NCBI RefSeq assembly: GCF_000004195.4
Contig: NC_030683.2
Coordinates: 74,495,764 to 74,559,763, forward strand
From: Xenopus tropicalis
Taxonomy: Eukaryota; Chordata; Amphibia; Anura; Pipidae
DNA length: 64,000 nucleotides
Direction of reading: 5' to 3'
Both the position numbers and the translations under genes were made by a program. The notes beneath the pieces were generated by a model. That model was not told the origin of the DNA and searched no databases. It worked only from the letters and a program-made list of their open reading frames with translations. Each line of letters starts with the position of its first letter. Positions within the stretch are counted from its first letter, which is position 1. This document shows, one piece after another, positions 1 to 10,439 of this stretch.

Positions 1-181
1 GGACAATACAGTGAAACTTTTAGATTCATATCAAGTTTAAGTGTCTTCATTGTAATTAAAAACCTGCATAATCCAGTGTCAGAAATCTTATTCCACAGCT
101 TCTTGTGGATCAGATTAAGTCAATAACATATTGGTGCATGATTTTTAGTTCTGACATTTAAGGGCAGATTTACTAAAATCT

Positions 182-471
182 TAGGCTAATGCCACACGAG
201 GCGTAGGGCTGAAATTTAGCCCTACGCCTGCTACTTGTGCCTGCACCCGAATGAATGAGATACGCTCGGGTGCAGGCACATGTAGCCGATATACGCATGA
301 AAACGCGAGAGAATGCTAAGTCCCGCGATTCGGTCGGTCATTGCCTCCACCGCTAATGTTAAGCGACGGAGGCAATGACAAAGTAGCACTAGGGGTAGGC
401 AGGAGAGGCTCCTGCCTGGCGCCCCTCAATCATTGCGCCCTAGGCAGCTGCCTCTTCTGCCTACCCCTAGT
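182..471. repeat. MITE-derived block of four successive hairpins
   Basis: The block opens with TTAGGCTAATGCCACACGAGG, a terminus I associate with a Xenopus MITE family. Four inverted repeats follow head to tail: 199-210 with 218-229 (12 bp), 236-250 with 266-280 (15 bp), 337-348 with 368-379 (12 bp) and 388-402 with 457-471 (15 bp). The last also encloses a smaller stem, 398-405 with 409-416. All these arms are perfect as read. No matching 3' terminus to the opening sequence is seen, so this is probably a truncated or composite element. GC content is clearly above that of the flanks. Confidence 0.6.
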
Positions 472-828
472 TCCGGCCCTGCTTAAGGTAGGTTTGATTT
501 AACAGATCCAGGTATAGTACTATAACCCCTATTTGGCTGTAAAAACAGGCAACAACAGCTAGATTGGCTTTAGCGCATGGGGTACATAGGACTCTACACA
601 CCAGATGGGCTTTCGCTATGTGGAAATATCCTTGGGGTGTAGTGCAACTACCACCACTTTTGCTAAACACTATATTAGAGTGCAAAGGGAGTGGTCTACC
701 TATGAACCAATAAGGCACAGAATGCAAATGGTAAACTAGATACATGGGTTTTTGCCCAGTAACAGCATAAAGAAGGAAATGGTAGGGTTTATAACTATAG
801 CGGCATATTAACCCTATGGGTCCCAAGT
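472..828. other. Unassigned non-coding stretch
   Basis: No repeat signature or credible gene is seen. A 121-codon open frame on the minus strand (467-832) has no recognisable domain and a low-complexity Tyr/Leu-rich composition, so I treat it as chance. Confidence 0.5.
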
Positions 829-1133
829 ACATTATCTATTATACAGAATGCTTGGGACTTCAGGTTTTCTGGATAAAGCATCTTTCCAAATGTTGGATCA
901 CCATGCCTTATGCTAAAAATCCTCTAAACATTTAAAAAAAAAAACAGGATTTTTTTGTCACCGATTTGAATTCATTCAGCTTCGTTACCATCAAGTACAA
1001 GTTACTGTTTTATTATTACAAGGAAAAAGGAAATCATGTTTTTAAATATTAGAATTATTATCTTAAAATGGTCTTTTCGTTATTTGGAGATTTCTGGATA
1101 ACTGTGTTTTAGATAAGGCATCCCATACCTGTA
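829..1133 (+). repeat. Xenopus-type interspersed repeat, copy A
   Basis: It runs from TTATACAGAATGCTTGGGAC through CAAGTACAAGTTACTG and GGAAATCATGTTTTTAAATA to TCTGGATAACTG and CATCCCATACCTGTA. I recognise this as a very common Xenopus dispersed repeat made of alternating GGATAAC-type motifs. No coding capacity. Copy B (1887-2325) and a reversed fragment (2845-2892) belong to the same family. Confidence 0.7.
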
Positions 1134-1886
1134 ACCAGTAAGCTGCTGCCTCACTTTGAGTCGGACAGACACCCCCATGATGTATTTAGGCAGCTCCTTA
1201 TATCTAGTACAACAGTTCAGTATATGCATTTAATATAAAATGTTACAAACTGTTCTGATAGGGAAAACTGTTTGGATTAAGTAATTACAAAGGCATGTCA
1301 TGGAGTCTCATTTTCTCCCTCTACCTTTTATTAAAGAGACCTCAACAAGCTTTCCCTTCTCCCAAACCTTCCCCCAGAACTGCATACCCTTCAGCTGAGC
1401 TAACTGGAGGACAGGACTGAGTAGGGGAATTGTTCATAGAAAGTAGCCCTTTGGCTGGTTGCTATAGAAACCGACATACCACAGCTCTGACCCCTGAGAG
1501 GTTTTAACACTCTCCCTCAGCAGGGATGCCAGCAGCTGGACTGCAGCTGTTAGTGAGGCCAGCAAATAAAGCAGAAATCCCTGCCACTTACAGAGAAAAA
1601 TACACAGGCAGGAGAAAGCAGATTAACCAGAACGCAAAGGAAAACAGACAAATTAATAGATATTCAAAGTACCAACCACAAGATTTATACTTTTCTCCAC
1701 AAAAACACTTCAAGGATTATATATCATCGATATAAACAGAAGGTGAGGAGTATACATATGAAAGACCACTACTCAATATCAATAAATAAAATACAAAAAT
1801 AATATTGTAATATAATGCTGCTTCCTAACAAGAGTTATTATTCAGTGCTACAGACCAGGGTGTTCTATAGATCCTATGATATAGGT
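1134..1886. other. Unassigned stretch with one small chance ORF
   Basis: No repeat family recognised. A 69-codon frame at 1526-1735 is Lys/Gln/Asn-rich with no domain, no visible exon boundaries and no similarity I can name. The rest is AT-rich. Confidence 0.4.
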
Positions 1887-2325
1887 ACGTTATCTGTGTA
1901 CAGGAATGCCTGGGACCTGAAGCTGTCCAGATCATAGATCATAGAGCTTTAAATAAAAATGTAAAGATTTATGCTTACTGGGTTACTATCAAGTGCAAGG
2001 TCTTAGGGTGAAGATACACGGAGTTACTTGTAGCAGCTACTTGTCGTGGCTACTAAAAAGGACAATGCTGATCATTTACTGATAATTGTCTCTATGTGTG
2101 TTTTAGCAGAGGCAGTTCTCACTATTGTCTATGGCAGGGTATTTTCTGGAGTTTTGTAGCCTTAAAAAAGTAGCTGCTCCAAGTAGCTCCATGTGTCTTT
2201 ACTCTTATTATAACTGAGAAAAATCAGTCAAGGATCACTTGTTTAAACAGGATGCAAACTACATTCTTGTGTTTTGCAATTTTTTGGATATTGGGTTTTT
2301 GGATAACAGACACCGTATCAGTATT
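1887..2325 (+). repeat. Interspersed repeat, copy B, split by a MITE
   Basis: The 5' part (1887-2005) matches copy A around CAGGAATGCCTGGGACCTGA and TATCAAGTGCAAGGTC. The 3' part resumes at 2208 and ends with TTTTTGGATAACAGACACCG. The interruption is the MITE at 2006-2204. The rejoined flank reads like the TTATTATTAC tract of copy A, which supports a simple insertion. Confidence 0.65.
2006..2204. mobile_element. MITE with ~35-bp terminal inverted repeats and TTA target duplication
   Basis: The left terminus GGGTGAAGATACACGGAGTT and the reverse complement of the right terminus (GAGTAAAGACACATGGAGCT) match with a few substitutions and continue inwards through TACTTG(T/G)(A/G)GCAGCTAC. TTA trinucleotides flank both sides (2003-2005, 2205-2207), and the surrounding repeat gives the empty site. 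A 3-bp TTA/TAA duplication is what PIF/Harbinger transposases make, so that superfamily is the likely helper (inference). Non-coding, about 199 bp, inserted in copy B. Confidence 0.7.
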
Positions 2326-2844
2326 CTATACCACTGCAAAAAATATCAGCATTCATTTGTTCCATTATTTTCTGAAATGATGTTTAGATCTTATAAGAGA
2401 ACCCTGCTCCTTATTTATTTCTGTGTACCCACATGCTATCTTTCTCTCTTGTCATTTTATTATCTGCTCCTTATCTGTGAGTCTTTTTATTTTCCTCCTT
2501 CTATCTGTTCCTTCCTTATTTGCTGTCTGATTTATTTGGTGAAATACCCAAGGTCCAATTTAACTTAAGCAACTGTTATGGGGGGCAAGTTTTATGCCAT
2601 TTAACCATTTGACTAGAGGATGGCACTGAGCCAATACACTGACACCAAGGAGATGGAATTACACAGCATCTTGGGTGCAGTGGCCTATGTACAGGATTCC
2701 AACTCCAATAAAGGATTTGCTACAGTGTAGATCTCAAAAGCTCCCCGTCCCATTTAATTAGCAGATGGGAAATTTTGTGCAAGTGGAGGAAATTTGTAGT
2801 TATATGTTTAGCAGACTTAAGGTTATGGATATCCAAATAACAAA

Positions 2845-2892
2845 GGTACCCATTATCTGAAACCTCAAGGTCCCGAGTATTCTAACTAACAG
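2845..2892 (-). repeat. Short reversed fragment of the copy A/B repeat
   Basis: CATTATCTGAAACCTCAAGG and TCCCGAGTATTCT are the reverse complement of the 5' region seen at 829-870. Only this end survives. Confidence 0.5.
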
Positions 2893-4264
2893 TTCTCTTA
2901 CATGTATAGGTTTTGGATTGCACTTTTAAATTGACACTTTCCTGTCTTCTCAAAATATCCTTTTTGTAGTGGAGGATCTGACTCTGCTCTGGAGTAGATG
3001 GTGACTAGGCAGTGCCACCAACCCAGTATTTGCACTTACACATAAAGTCATGTTTCTTCACATTAAGTAACCCACAGCTGGCTTATAAATTCTATGTATT
3101 GATTGGTTGACATGCGTTACTGGACAAGTAGCAAACTAAATACCATTTATTATATTACCCCCTTAGTTCCTGAGAACCTCAGGTCTGGGCTGGAGTAGTG
3201 GAATAATGAGCTCTGATCATCTATTACTGATCCAGGTTACTGATTTAAGCCAGAACATCTATTTTTAGTTTTTCTCTTGGTTTCAAGAAAATGAGCACCT
3301 CATTCCTTTTAATTTAAAGAACTACAAATTCCTGATTTTAGTAAATTTATGCTTCACACAAAGCAATGTGTAATGGTGTGAACAGTAACACAAAGCTGCA
3401 CATTAACTGCTCTACTGAAATTTTTAAAGAGGAGGAATATACTAAGCAAAATATTTTTTAAGCAGCTTTTACAATGAAATATCAGTTCACTTCACCATTT
3501 ATTTGATTACAAACTTATCACCTAACAGTGATATTTAGGTGTTTAGTTCTCTCTTAGTGGATTTAAGAATGTAGATCTGTAGACAATCATTGTGTCATCC
3601 ATCATAATGTGACTTTAGGCCAATAGCTGCTCTGCTTTAGTTAAAAGATGGCTACATTTGCTTGCTGTTGTGAAAGCAACAGGTGTAGGGAGTAGGAGCT
3701 AAAGTTCCATCCTGTCTTGTCCCAAAACTTGAGTAACTGACTGCTCTGGATCTAGGCAGAACACTGTCTGATAAAACAATTGGATCCACTTAAGGCACAC
3801 CAACTGCTGAGTCTGTCCCGCCACAAGACACAAGAAAAGGCCAGATTTATTGAATACATGCCCATATCACATCATAGGCCAGCTGCCAGTAAGAGCCTGG
3901 CAGGCACAAAATTGTGCCAATGAAAAACAGAAGTCTCCTGCAGCTGGTCCCCTGAAGAGCCAGCTGCTTAACTCACCAATAAACCACAAACTGGCTATTG
4001 CTACAACATGCCTAATAAAGAGAGTCCAGTATGATAACTGGAGGAATCTCACCTAGTCGGCTTAAAGTAAAATGCATTATACTGTAACCTTAAATAGTCC
4101 CAAGGGAACCAAGATGGTAGTTACAAAAGTTTTATCTGCAAATTATTTACTACCAACTAGCTGTTAACTATACATATTCCAAAAATTTCCTTTACATATT
4201 CCAAAAATAGTCCCTTAAATCAGTGGGCAAAATGCCTGTTTTGGTGCCAAACCACTCAAACATT
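2893..4264. other. Unassigned non-coding stretch
   Basis: No recognisable repeat or gene. ACATATTCCAAAAAT occurs twice (4172-4186 and 4194-4208). Two overlapping short frames around 3850-4056 lie on opposite strands of the same DNA and have no domains. The neighbouring span 2326-2844 is likewise featureless, apart from a 109-codon Phe/Tyr/Cys-rich frame (2239-2568) that begins inside repeat copy B. Confidence 0.4.
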
Positions 4265-4284
4265 TTGGGGTGTATTTATTAACA

Positions 4285-4512
4285 CTACAGACAAAGATTA
4301 CTGGTGATGTTGCCCATAGCAACCAAACAACAATTAGATTTGAACGGTCACCTACAAGTTAAGGTCCCTTGGACTGATTCAGCAGCTTATCGGCCCATGT
4401 AGGGGCAGAAGTGAGGGGCCTGGCCAACCGATATCTGGCCCGTGTATGGCCAGCTTTAGAAAACAAAAGCAAAGATCTGATTGGTTGCTATGGGCAACAT
4501 TACTGGTGATGT
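4285..4512. mobile_element. MITE with 20-bp perfect inverted repeat, carrying an inner element
   Basis: ATGTTGCCCATAGCAACCAA at 4307-4326 is the exact reverse complement of 4481-4500; this GTTGCTATGGGCAAC terminus is common in Xenopus MITEs. The interior (about 4385-4455, CGGCCCATGTAGG to CCCGTGTATGGCC) has its own imperfect inverted symmetry, resembling a second element inserted inside. Non-coding. Confidence 0.6.
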
Positions 4513-4561
4513 TTGTCTTCAATGTTATATATTTAAAACCCCTTTATGTACAGAGGACTGT

Positions 4562-4610
4562 CTGTCATCACTCCATACATGTCAGCCAGCCATGTCAGAA
4601 GTGATGACAG
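4562..4610. repeat. 11-bp perfect inverted repeat
   Basis: CTGTCATCACT (4562-4572) and AGTGATGACAG (4600-4610) flank 27 nt. It lies about 50 bp beyond the previous MITE and could be a remnant of another. No other annotation. Confidence 0.4.
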
Positions 4611-6314
4611 TTGCACACGGTCTATTTTCTACAGATAGCAATGCAGACGCTGCCCTAAGAGGTTTCATTGATGTGCAAAAGCAAAGTTTTGTAAAAGTAC
4701 TGCACTTCAAATTCATAATAAAGACTGAAAAGTGATTTTTTATGTATATTTACTTCTACTTGGGTATGTCTCTAGTTTTTTTCTAATTTGATGAAAGATA
4801 AAAAGGCATTCAAGGTACTGCATTTAAAGTTTCTCTTCTATGGACTATTAATAGAGCAGTTTGTTTTATTCCCAGTTAAAAAGGAAATTATTACTTGGTG
4901 CATGGTAATGGGTCACTTACAATATATTTAGCTCTTAGGGAACCCAATGGCTACACAAGGCTGACCATGGTAAGTTCCTAGTGCTTTATAACAGCTGATC
5001 TAGTGAAACATGATATTTTCCATTTAACTCATGTAAGGTCAAAACTAAACATGAGCTGTCAAAGGATAAAAACTGAGCACCTGGCCTATCAAGATTAAAT
5101 TCTTTACATGCTGAGGATTATCTCAGCTAGTTCAGAATGATTTAGCCTAGCCAGGTTAGTAATTGATATTTAGCTATCAGTATTATAGTGAAAGAAGAAC
5201 ACAGTAAAAAAAAAGTACATGTTGCATTCCAATGCATTCCACTGGCCAAACAGGGATAGGTTTGAGCTATAGCAACTTGAGTTTTGCATTCAGTAGACTT
5301 TTGTTATGAGTTTTTTTAACGCAGGTACTCAAACACCTATTCCCGCAGAGTTTATAGTCCAATTTTAGCAGCTGGAGAAATAAAGAGGTGATGTGTCTAC
5401 CTCATGTGGTTGACTCTGATACTTTTAAGAGATCAACATATCAGTCTTACGAGGTATTCTAAGTTGCATTTCTTATGCCAGAATCCTTCCTAAGATTGGC
5501 ATTTACTCCATTTAAATGTTTTACAAGCTACCAAACAGCTTACCCTGGACTTTTGTCACACACAAATGGGTTTTTATGCTGAAAGGGACCTTCTTATAGA
5601 TATAACGTAATGGTCTGGTAACAGAAGTCAATTCAGTAACTTTCCAATATATATTTTCTCTTATATGGAGAATGCTAGATCCCAAAAGCCATTTTATGTG
5701 TTAATTAACACAATAATTAAATATTTGAGTAAATATTCAAAGTAACTTTGAATATTTGCTACTAATTTTACTCTTAAGGCTAATGGTACACCAGACTTTA
5801 TTAAAGTGGATTTTGTCACAAACAAATACTATGCGTGTTCCCACTCTGCGTGTGCACACAGGCCAATGCTGTGCCTGTCAATGTTCTTACACCATGGAGC
5901 ATATCTGCTTGCATCAGTTTTTCTCCACCTCGTCTATGCAGTTGGTGAAACAGCCTGTTGTGCCAAAAGCCTTAAGAGTTAAACTTTCTCTATGAAACAT
6001 TGAACATATTTACTGTGATTAAACAAAAAAATAAAATATTCATCAAAGGAATAGTTCAGTGTAAAAATTAAACTAGATACTGTGCATAATAAAAAACATT
6101 TGTAATATAGTTAGTTAGGCAAAAATGTTATACGTATTTGTACATCTATCACTGAAATTAGAGAGATAAATGTATGAGTGATTGTCCATGTTTAATTTGG
6201 ACTTGTTCTTTAATAAAAACAAATAAATATATTATGCATTTTCAGATCTCATCAAATGGCATAGTGAGTTCTTTGTGGTTGATCAGCTGTACTTCTAATG
6301 TCTGTGTGTATGCA
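4611..6314. other. Unassigned non-coding stretch
   Basis: AT-rich DNA with no gene and no repeat I recognise, apart from the palindrome at 5731-5757. The 79-codon frame at 5756-5995 has no domain. Confidence 0.4.
5731..5757. repeat. 27-bp odd palindrome with paired TCF/LEF-like motifs
   Basis: AAATATTCAAAGT (5731-5743), a single A, then ACTTTGAATATTT (5745-5757): a perfect 13-bp inverted repeat with a 1-nt centre. Each arm contains TTCAAAG/CTTTGAA, which fits the TCF/LEF core in opposite orientations. Binding is inference only. Confidence 0.4.
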
Positions 6315-6405
6315 TTAAGGCAATGGCACAAGGGGAGATTAGTCGTCCATGGTTAAATCTTGGCTATCGACTGGTCTCCCTGGTAGCCGAGATTTAACTG
6401 TCCAC
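6315..6405. mobile_element. MITE fragment with hairpin
   Basis: TTAAGGCAATGGCACAAGG is a divergent copy of the TTAGGCTAATGCCACACG terminus seen at 182. It is followed by a 15-bp stem, GTTAAATCTTGGCTA (6352-6366) with TAGCCGAGATTTAAC (6384-6398), one mismatch. Non-coding. Confidence 0.5.
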
Positions 6406-7660
6406 AATAAATTAATATGCTCCAGAACTATCATGTACAGTAACTAATAGATATGCATCCTCTTATGATGTTACTGTACTAAATTAAATAGGCAGAAATC
6501 TATTTTTTATTTAATTCTTTGATATAAACAGGTCAGATGGAGAAACTAAAACTACTTCTATAGGAAGAGAAGTTAAAATTATCAGAGATTACCTTTAGCA
6601 ATATCCAAATGCCAAAATAATCAGTAGATTTAAAGACAGAAGCTTTTGAAATTCTCCACTTTTCCAACTTGGTCCCATCCCCTTGACTTTAAAGCCTCTC
6701 CATTTGTCAGTAAGGCTGTGCCAGTCACATTATGGGTATGGCCAAGTTTCTGTTCATAGGAAAGCACCAGAATTTGCCAATGATCTCTGAATCTACTGAT
6801 CCATGCAGTATTTGCTAAATATAACCTGAAACTGAAGATTCTGTGCTCAGTTTACATTGACCTGGTTGCTGAAAATAAATTTTTTTGAAGCCAAAGGGGT
6901 GTTGTTTATGCACAGCTCATTACTGGGGAGGCAGTAAGTGTGAAAGTAAAATAATTCTCTGTTGCTAGACAAACGTGTATAAATGTATACTGTACTGTAT
7001 ATTATCCTGTATGTATTATGTTTTATTCACCTGTATTCTATATATTGTATAGTTTCCCGTATCTCCATGCCCCTTCTAAAACCATTTCAAAAAAGGGGTT
7101 GTCTGCTTTAATTAGCAGTGTCAGATTCTTTAAATCCTTATACATTTATTTACCCAGACACTGCAATAAGACAGGAAACCCTACGCAGCAGGAACTAACT
7201 GACTGATTATCTGTAATCATATACAGTAGGTAGCCTAAATGTAATTCAGGAACTAACACTGGGTAGTGTTCAAATTTCCAAGTGGATCTCCGTATCACTA
7301 TAATTGCAGAGGATAAGGCATTACATTGTACAGGTTATAGGGACATTTTATATTTATTATTTTTCTTCCGTGTGCAAAAATTGGGTGATTAAAGCCCCGT
7401 GATTTGAAAGGTCATACTTTATTGCATTGATTCTCAGAGAATTCTGCATAAAAGTATAACTTAGGGGGGGAAATGTAGAGTTCTGTTTGAACCAAGCTAT
7501 AAAATGATAGAACTTTTTTTCATTATTGCAAATTTTGAACAGTAAAAAAATCTAACCAGCAAAAATGCCAGCATGAAACAGGGCTTTTAGTATAGCTATC
7601 CCAAAGAGTGTGAGTGGCAACTGCTTTACTGCAGAACAAAAAATCCTATTTTTAAAGAAA
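6406..7660. other. Unassigned non-coding stretch
   Basis: AT-rich with no gene found. A patch near 6985-7065 repeats GTATA/TATATT words. Short frames (such as 7018-7206) lack domains. Confidence 0.4.
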
Positions 7661-7664
7661 GAAA

Positions 7665-8055
7665 AGGTACAATCACTGGGGGGTGCCAAAAGGTTAGGCC
7701 CCCCCCCCCCCTCAGTGATTATAATCACCTTTTACCCCGGGCTGGAGCTCCTGTTAGAAGAAAACTGCACCAGGCCGGGGTCCCTGCAAGAAAGCCATCC
7801 TCTTCCTTCTCTCATCTATCTTTAGAATCCGAGCCAGCGCATGCACAGTAGAGTGAAAAAGTTGGCTTTTGTTCGGCATTTCACTTTACTGTGCATGCGC
7901 AAGCAGCGTGAAGACAGAAGTAGGAAGGGGATCGCTCTCACAGCTACCCAAGACTGGTGTGGTTTTCTCCTGACAGGAGCACCAGCCCGGGGTATAAGGT
8001 AAGTGATCACAATCACTGGGGGTGCCTAACATTTTGGCACCCCCAATGATTTAAC
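7665..8055. mobile_element. Long palindromic MITE (CACTGGGGGTGCC type)
   Basis: The element is inverted-repetitive over most of its length. Outer arms are AATCACTGGGGGGTGCC against GGCACCCCCAATGATT; middle arms are ACCCCGGGCTGGAGCTCC (from 7734) against GGAGCACCAGCCCGGGGT (to 7992); the core is a 22-bp stem with one mismatch, 7837-7858 with 7879-7900. It contains a C13 run (7699-7711). Related copies are at 12690-12952, 30385-30795 and 63440-63835. Its ORFs on both strands are by-products of the palindrome. Confidence 0.7.
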
Positions 8056-8351
8056 CTTTGGGCATGGGCATATTTATGAACACACATACAAATTCATGGT
8101 ACAAAATCAAAAGCAGTTTTTGTGCCATCCATTTAGCACCCATTGCACCTCTACACACACCTTTTAACGCTTACTTTGTGTCAATACACTGCATCAGACT
8201 GCTTTGAAGAACTGCCCTCAGCTTTGTACATAGTGCAACTTAGTAAGGGAGCCTTTTTGTCTGGTTTAGTGTAGATTTTTAAGTAGCACTGGAAGACATT
8301 ATTGACTATCTTTTGCAGTTTATCTGTTAGTGCTGCATGATCATGAATAGG

Positions 8352-8354
<3 letters not shown>

Positions 8355-8389
<35 letters not shown>
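8355..8389. repeat. (TA)n microsatellite
   Basis: About 17 uninterrupted TA dinucleotides. A minus-strand 74-codon frame through it is an artefact (a run of Ile-Tyr). Confidence 0.9.
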
Positions 8390-8392
<3 letters not shown>

Positions 8393-8467
8393 CATAAACA
8401 TTCACCCAGCACGAAGCATTATTTTAAAATAATGAAAATTTATTCAGAGAGCTCTGTTACCAAGCCT

Positions 8468-8490
8468 TCACACTCACATTGTGAGTGTGA
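8468..8490. repeat. 23-bp hairpin, T-box-like palindrome
   Basis: TCACACTCAC (8468-8477), ATT, GTGAGTGTGA (8481-8490): perfect 10-bp arms and a 3-nt loop. The outer TCACAC/GTGTGA halves match the start of the T-box half-site TCACACCT in convergent orientation. Function is inferred only. Confidence 0.4.
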
Positions 8491-8709
8491 CCAGGCAGGC
8501 ATTTTTCCAGCATGAAATTCTCAGGTTTTATTGTAGATGCAATAGAAACAGGTACACTTCAGACACGTTAAACTGAACAGAACAGAATTAAAAATAAAAT
8601 ACAGAAAGTAAGCCCATGTTGTTATTGGATTCTACCTATACATAAGATTCAAGTTCCTCAGCAGGGTCAGTCCCCTACTTGGGAAGCAAACAAAATATAA
8701 AACATACTA

Positions 8710-8752
8710 GTATATATATATATATACTACTATATATATATATATATATATA
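8710..8752. repeat. Two adjacent (TA)n tracts
   Basis: Two TA tracts separated by CTAC. Simple-sequence DNA. Confidence 0.85.
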
Positions 8753-10439
8753 AAGCAAGTCAATCAACTTTTATAATTTCTAATACACTCCCTCTCCTTG
8801 GCTACAAGATATAATTGAAAATTTATTTTAATAAATAGGAAATAGACTCAATGATATAACCAGTCAGTTTGGCTGTAAACATTCTCAACTTTCTCAGTAC
8901 CTGGCTTTGTTATAACGTGAGTGAAACCAGGAAGTTTTGGTGGGTGAAGCTTATTATAACAGTGGGTGTGGCTTGTTTTTGGCATGCTGCCCTATACTTA
9001 CAGCATAGCATCCCTCCACTTTTTTCTCTCCAATCGAGGACTGGATAAACCCGATTAGTCTTTCTGACCAATCAGTAGACCTATACTTGTGTGACATACA
9101 GGTATTATTTTGTTCAGCTTTTTGTGTGAGCATAAGATCTTAATTTCCCTTTCCTCAGAGGTTAAGTATGCTTTAACCAAAAACGTTTAAGTAGACAAGG
9201 AGGAATTCTATACTGTTTAACTACATTCATAAAGTTGGCTGATTATCTGCTATACATATAATTGTGGGACCAAATTATAATATAAAAATGTCATTAAATA
9301 GTTAGTGGAGCCCTTGGACAGCTTTAGGACCAAAAATGGTGTATTGCTTTAAAATGTCTGGTTCTGCAGAAGTTATGCAAAATTATATTACCAAGAGCAT
9401 CTCCACAGGAGCACAGGAGTACCTATTTTTATTTTTAATAATTCAGCAACATATTTCTGCAATTTCTATGATAATATAATAAGCAAAATACAAGGAAGGG
9501 GGAAACTGGTGAAAAATTAGCATAAACGAATACACAGAATGTTTTGTATTTTGGTGTATATTAGGAAAAACGGTGACGGTCAATTAAAGCAGCTACATTG
9601 CTAAACTCATTTACATCATAATGGAAGATTTATCTCAGCTATGGCTCACAGCGTTTCTCCTTCTTCCTCTGCCTATCAGGTGAATTCATACACAGTATTA
9701 AACCATTACTGTTAAAATATGTAAAATTCTTTCCTCTTCACTCCAGTAAGCCCTTAATGATGTTTGAGGCTATTGTCAGGGACCCCCTGGGGAGACTAAG
9801 CTCATGAAGAAAAAGGCAAAGCACAGGGAAGCATTATTAAAGAGAATATAATGATCTGTGAAGGGAGGAGCTACATCATGCAAAACAATCTCACATCCGC
9901 AGCTTACAAATATCACTTGTGTCCTCAAACATTCCAACATCCTTTGAATACAGATCCATACAAGAGTGTTTGCTTATTGTCCCAAGGTTTTGTATTAAGT
10001 GCTTACATATTTTACAGAGCAACATATTATTTCAATAGAGGCCAAAAATGTCTAATTATCAATTTGATACTTAATATTTCATACTTATTAGCATTAGGTA
10101 AAGCTTTCAGGTAGTCAAGTAGTTTCATTTAGGTAGCTTATGTCTTTGTATTCAACTGACATTGTTTTTATTTGTATTATTATCATCGTTAACATCAGTC
10201 TCTGCCTATATGTTTTTGGAATCATGGCAAAGCCCACCAGTTGGAATATATATATTCCACCATGGAATACAGACTGATACTTTGCTTAATCATTCACTAT
10301 CCTATCCTATCTGAGGGTTACCAACTATTCACTGTTTACATACGATGGCTTCCATGAAGTACCATACTGAATATTTGCCCAGCCCAAGTCACTACGAATG
10401 ACACCTGGGACACTCTCTGCTGGTTTGTTTTAAAAAGTG
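8753..10439. other. Mostly unassigned stretch with a repeat-like patch
   Basis: Around 8890-9060 the text (GTTATAACGTGAGTG, CATCCCTCCACTTTTTTC) resembles a degraded Xenopus repeat I cannot delimit. An 18-bp perfect palindrome, TGGAATATATATATTCCA, lies at 10242-10259. An 87-codon frame at 9851-10114 has no recognisable domain. Confidence 0.4.

Noticed and set aside
467..832. 121-codon minus-strand ORF
   Set aside because: No domain, no exon signals, unremarkable composition; in 64 kb of vertebrate DNA, chance frames of this length are expected.
7610..8016. Opposed ORFs at 7.6-8.0 kb
   Set aside because: The DNA is a palindromic MITE, so both strands give similar spurious frames.
8181..8405. 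Ile-Tyr repeat peptide
   Set aside because: Translation of a TA microsatellite.
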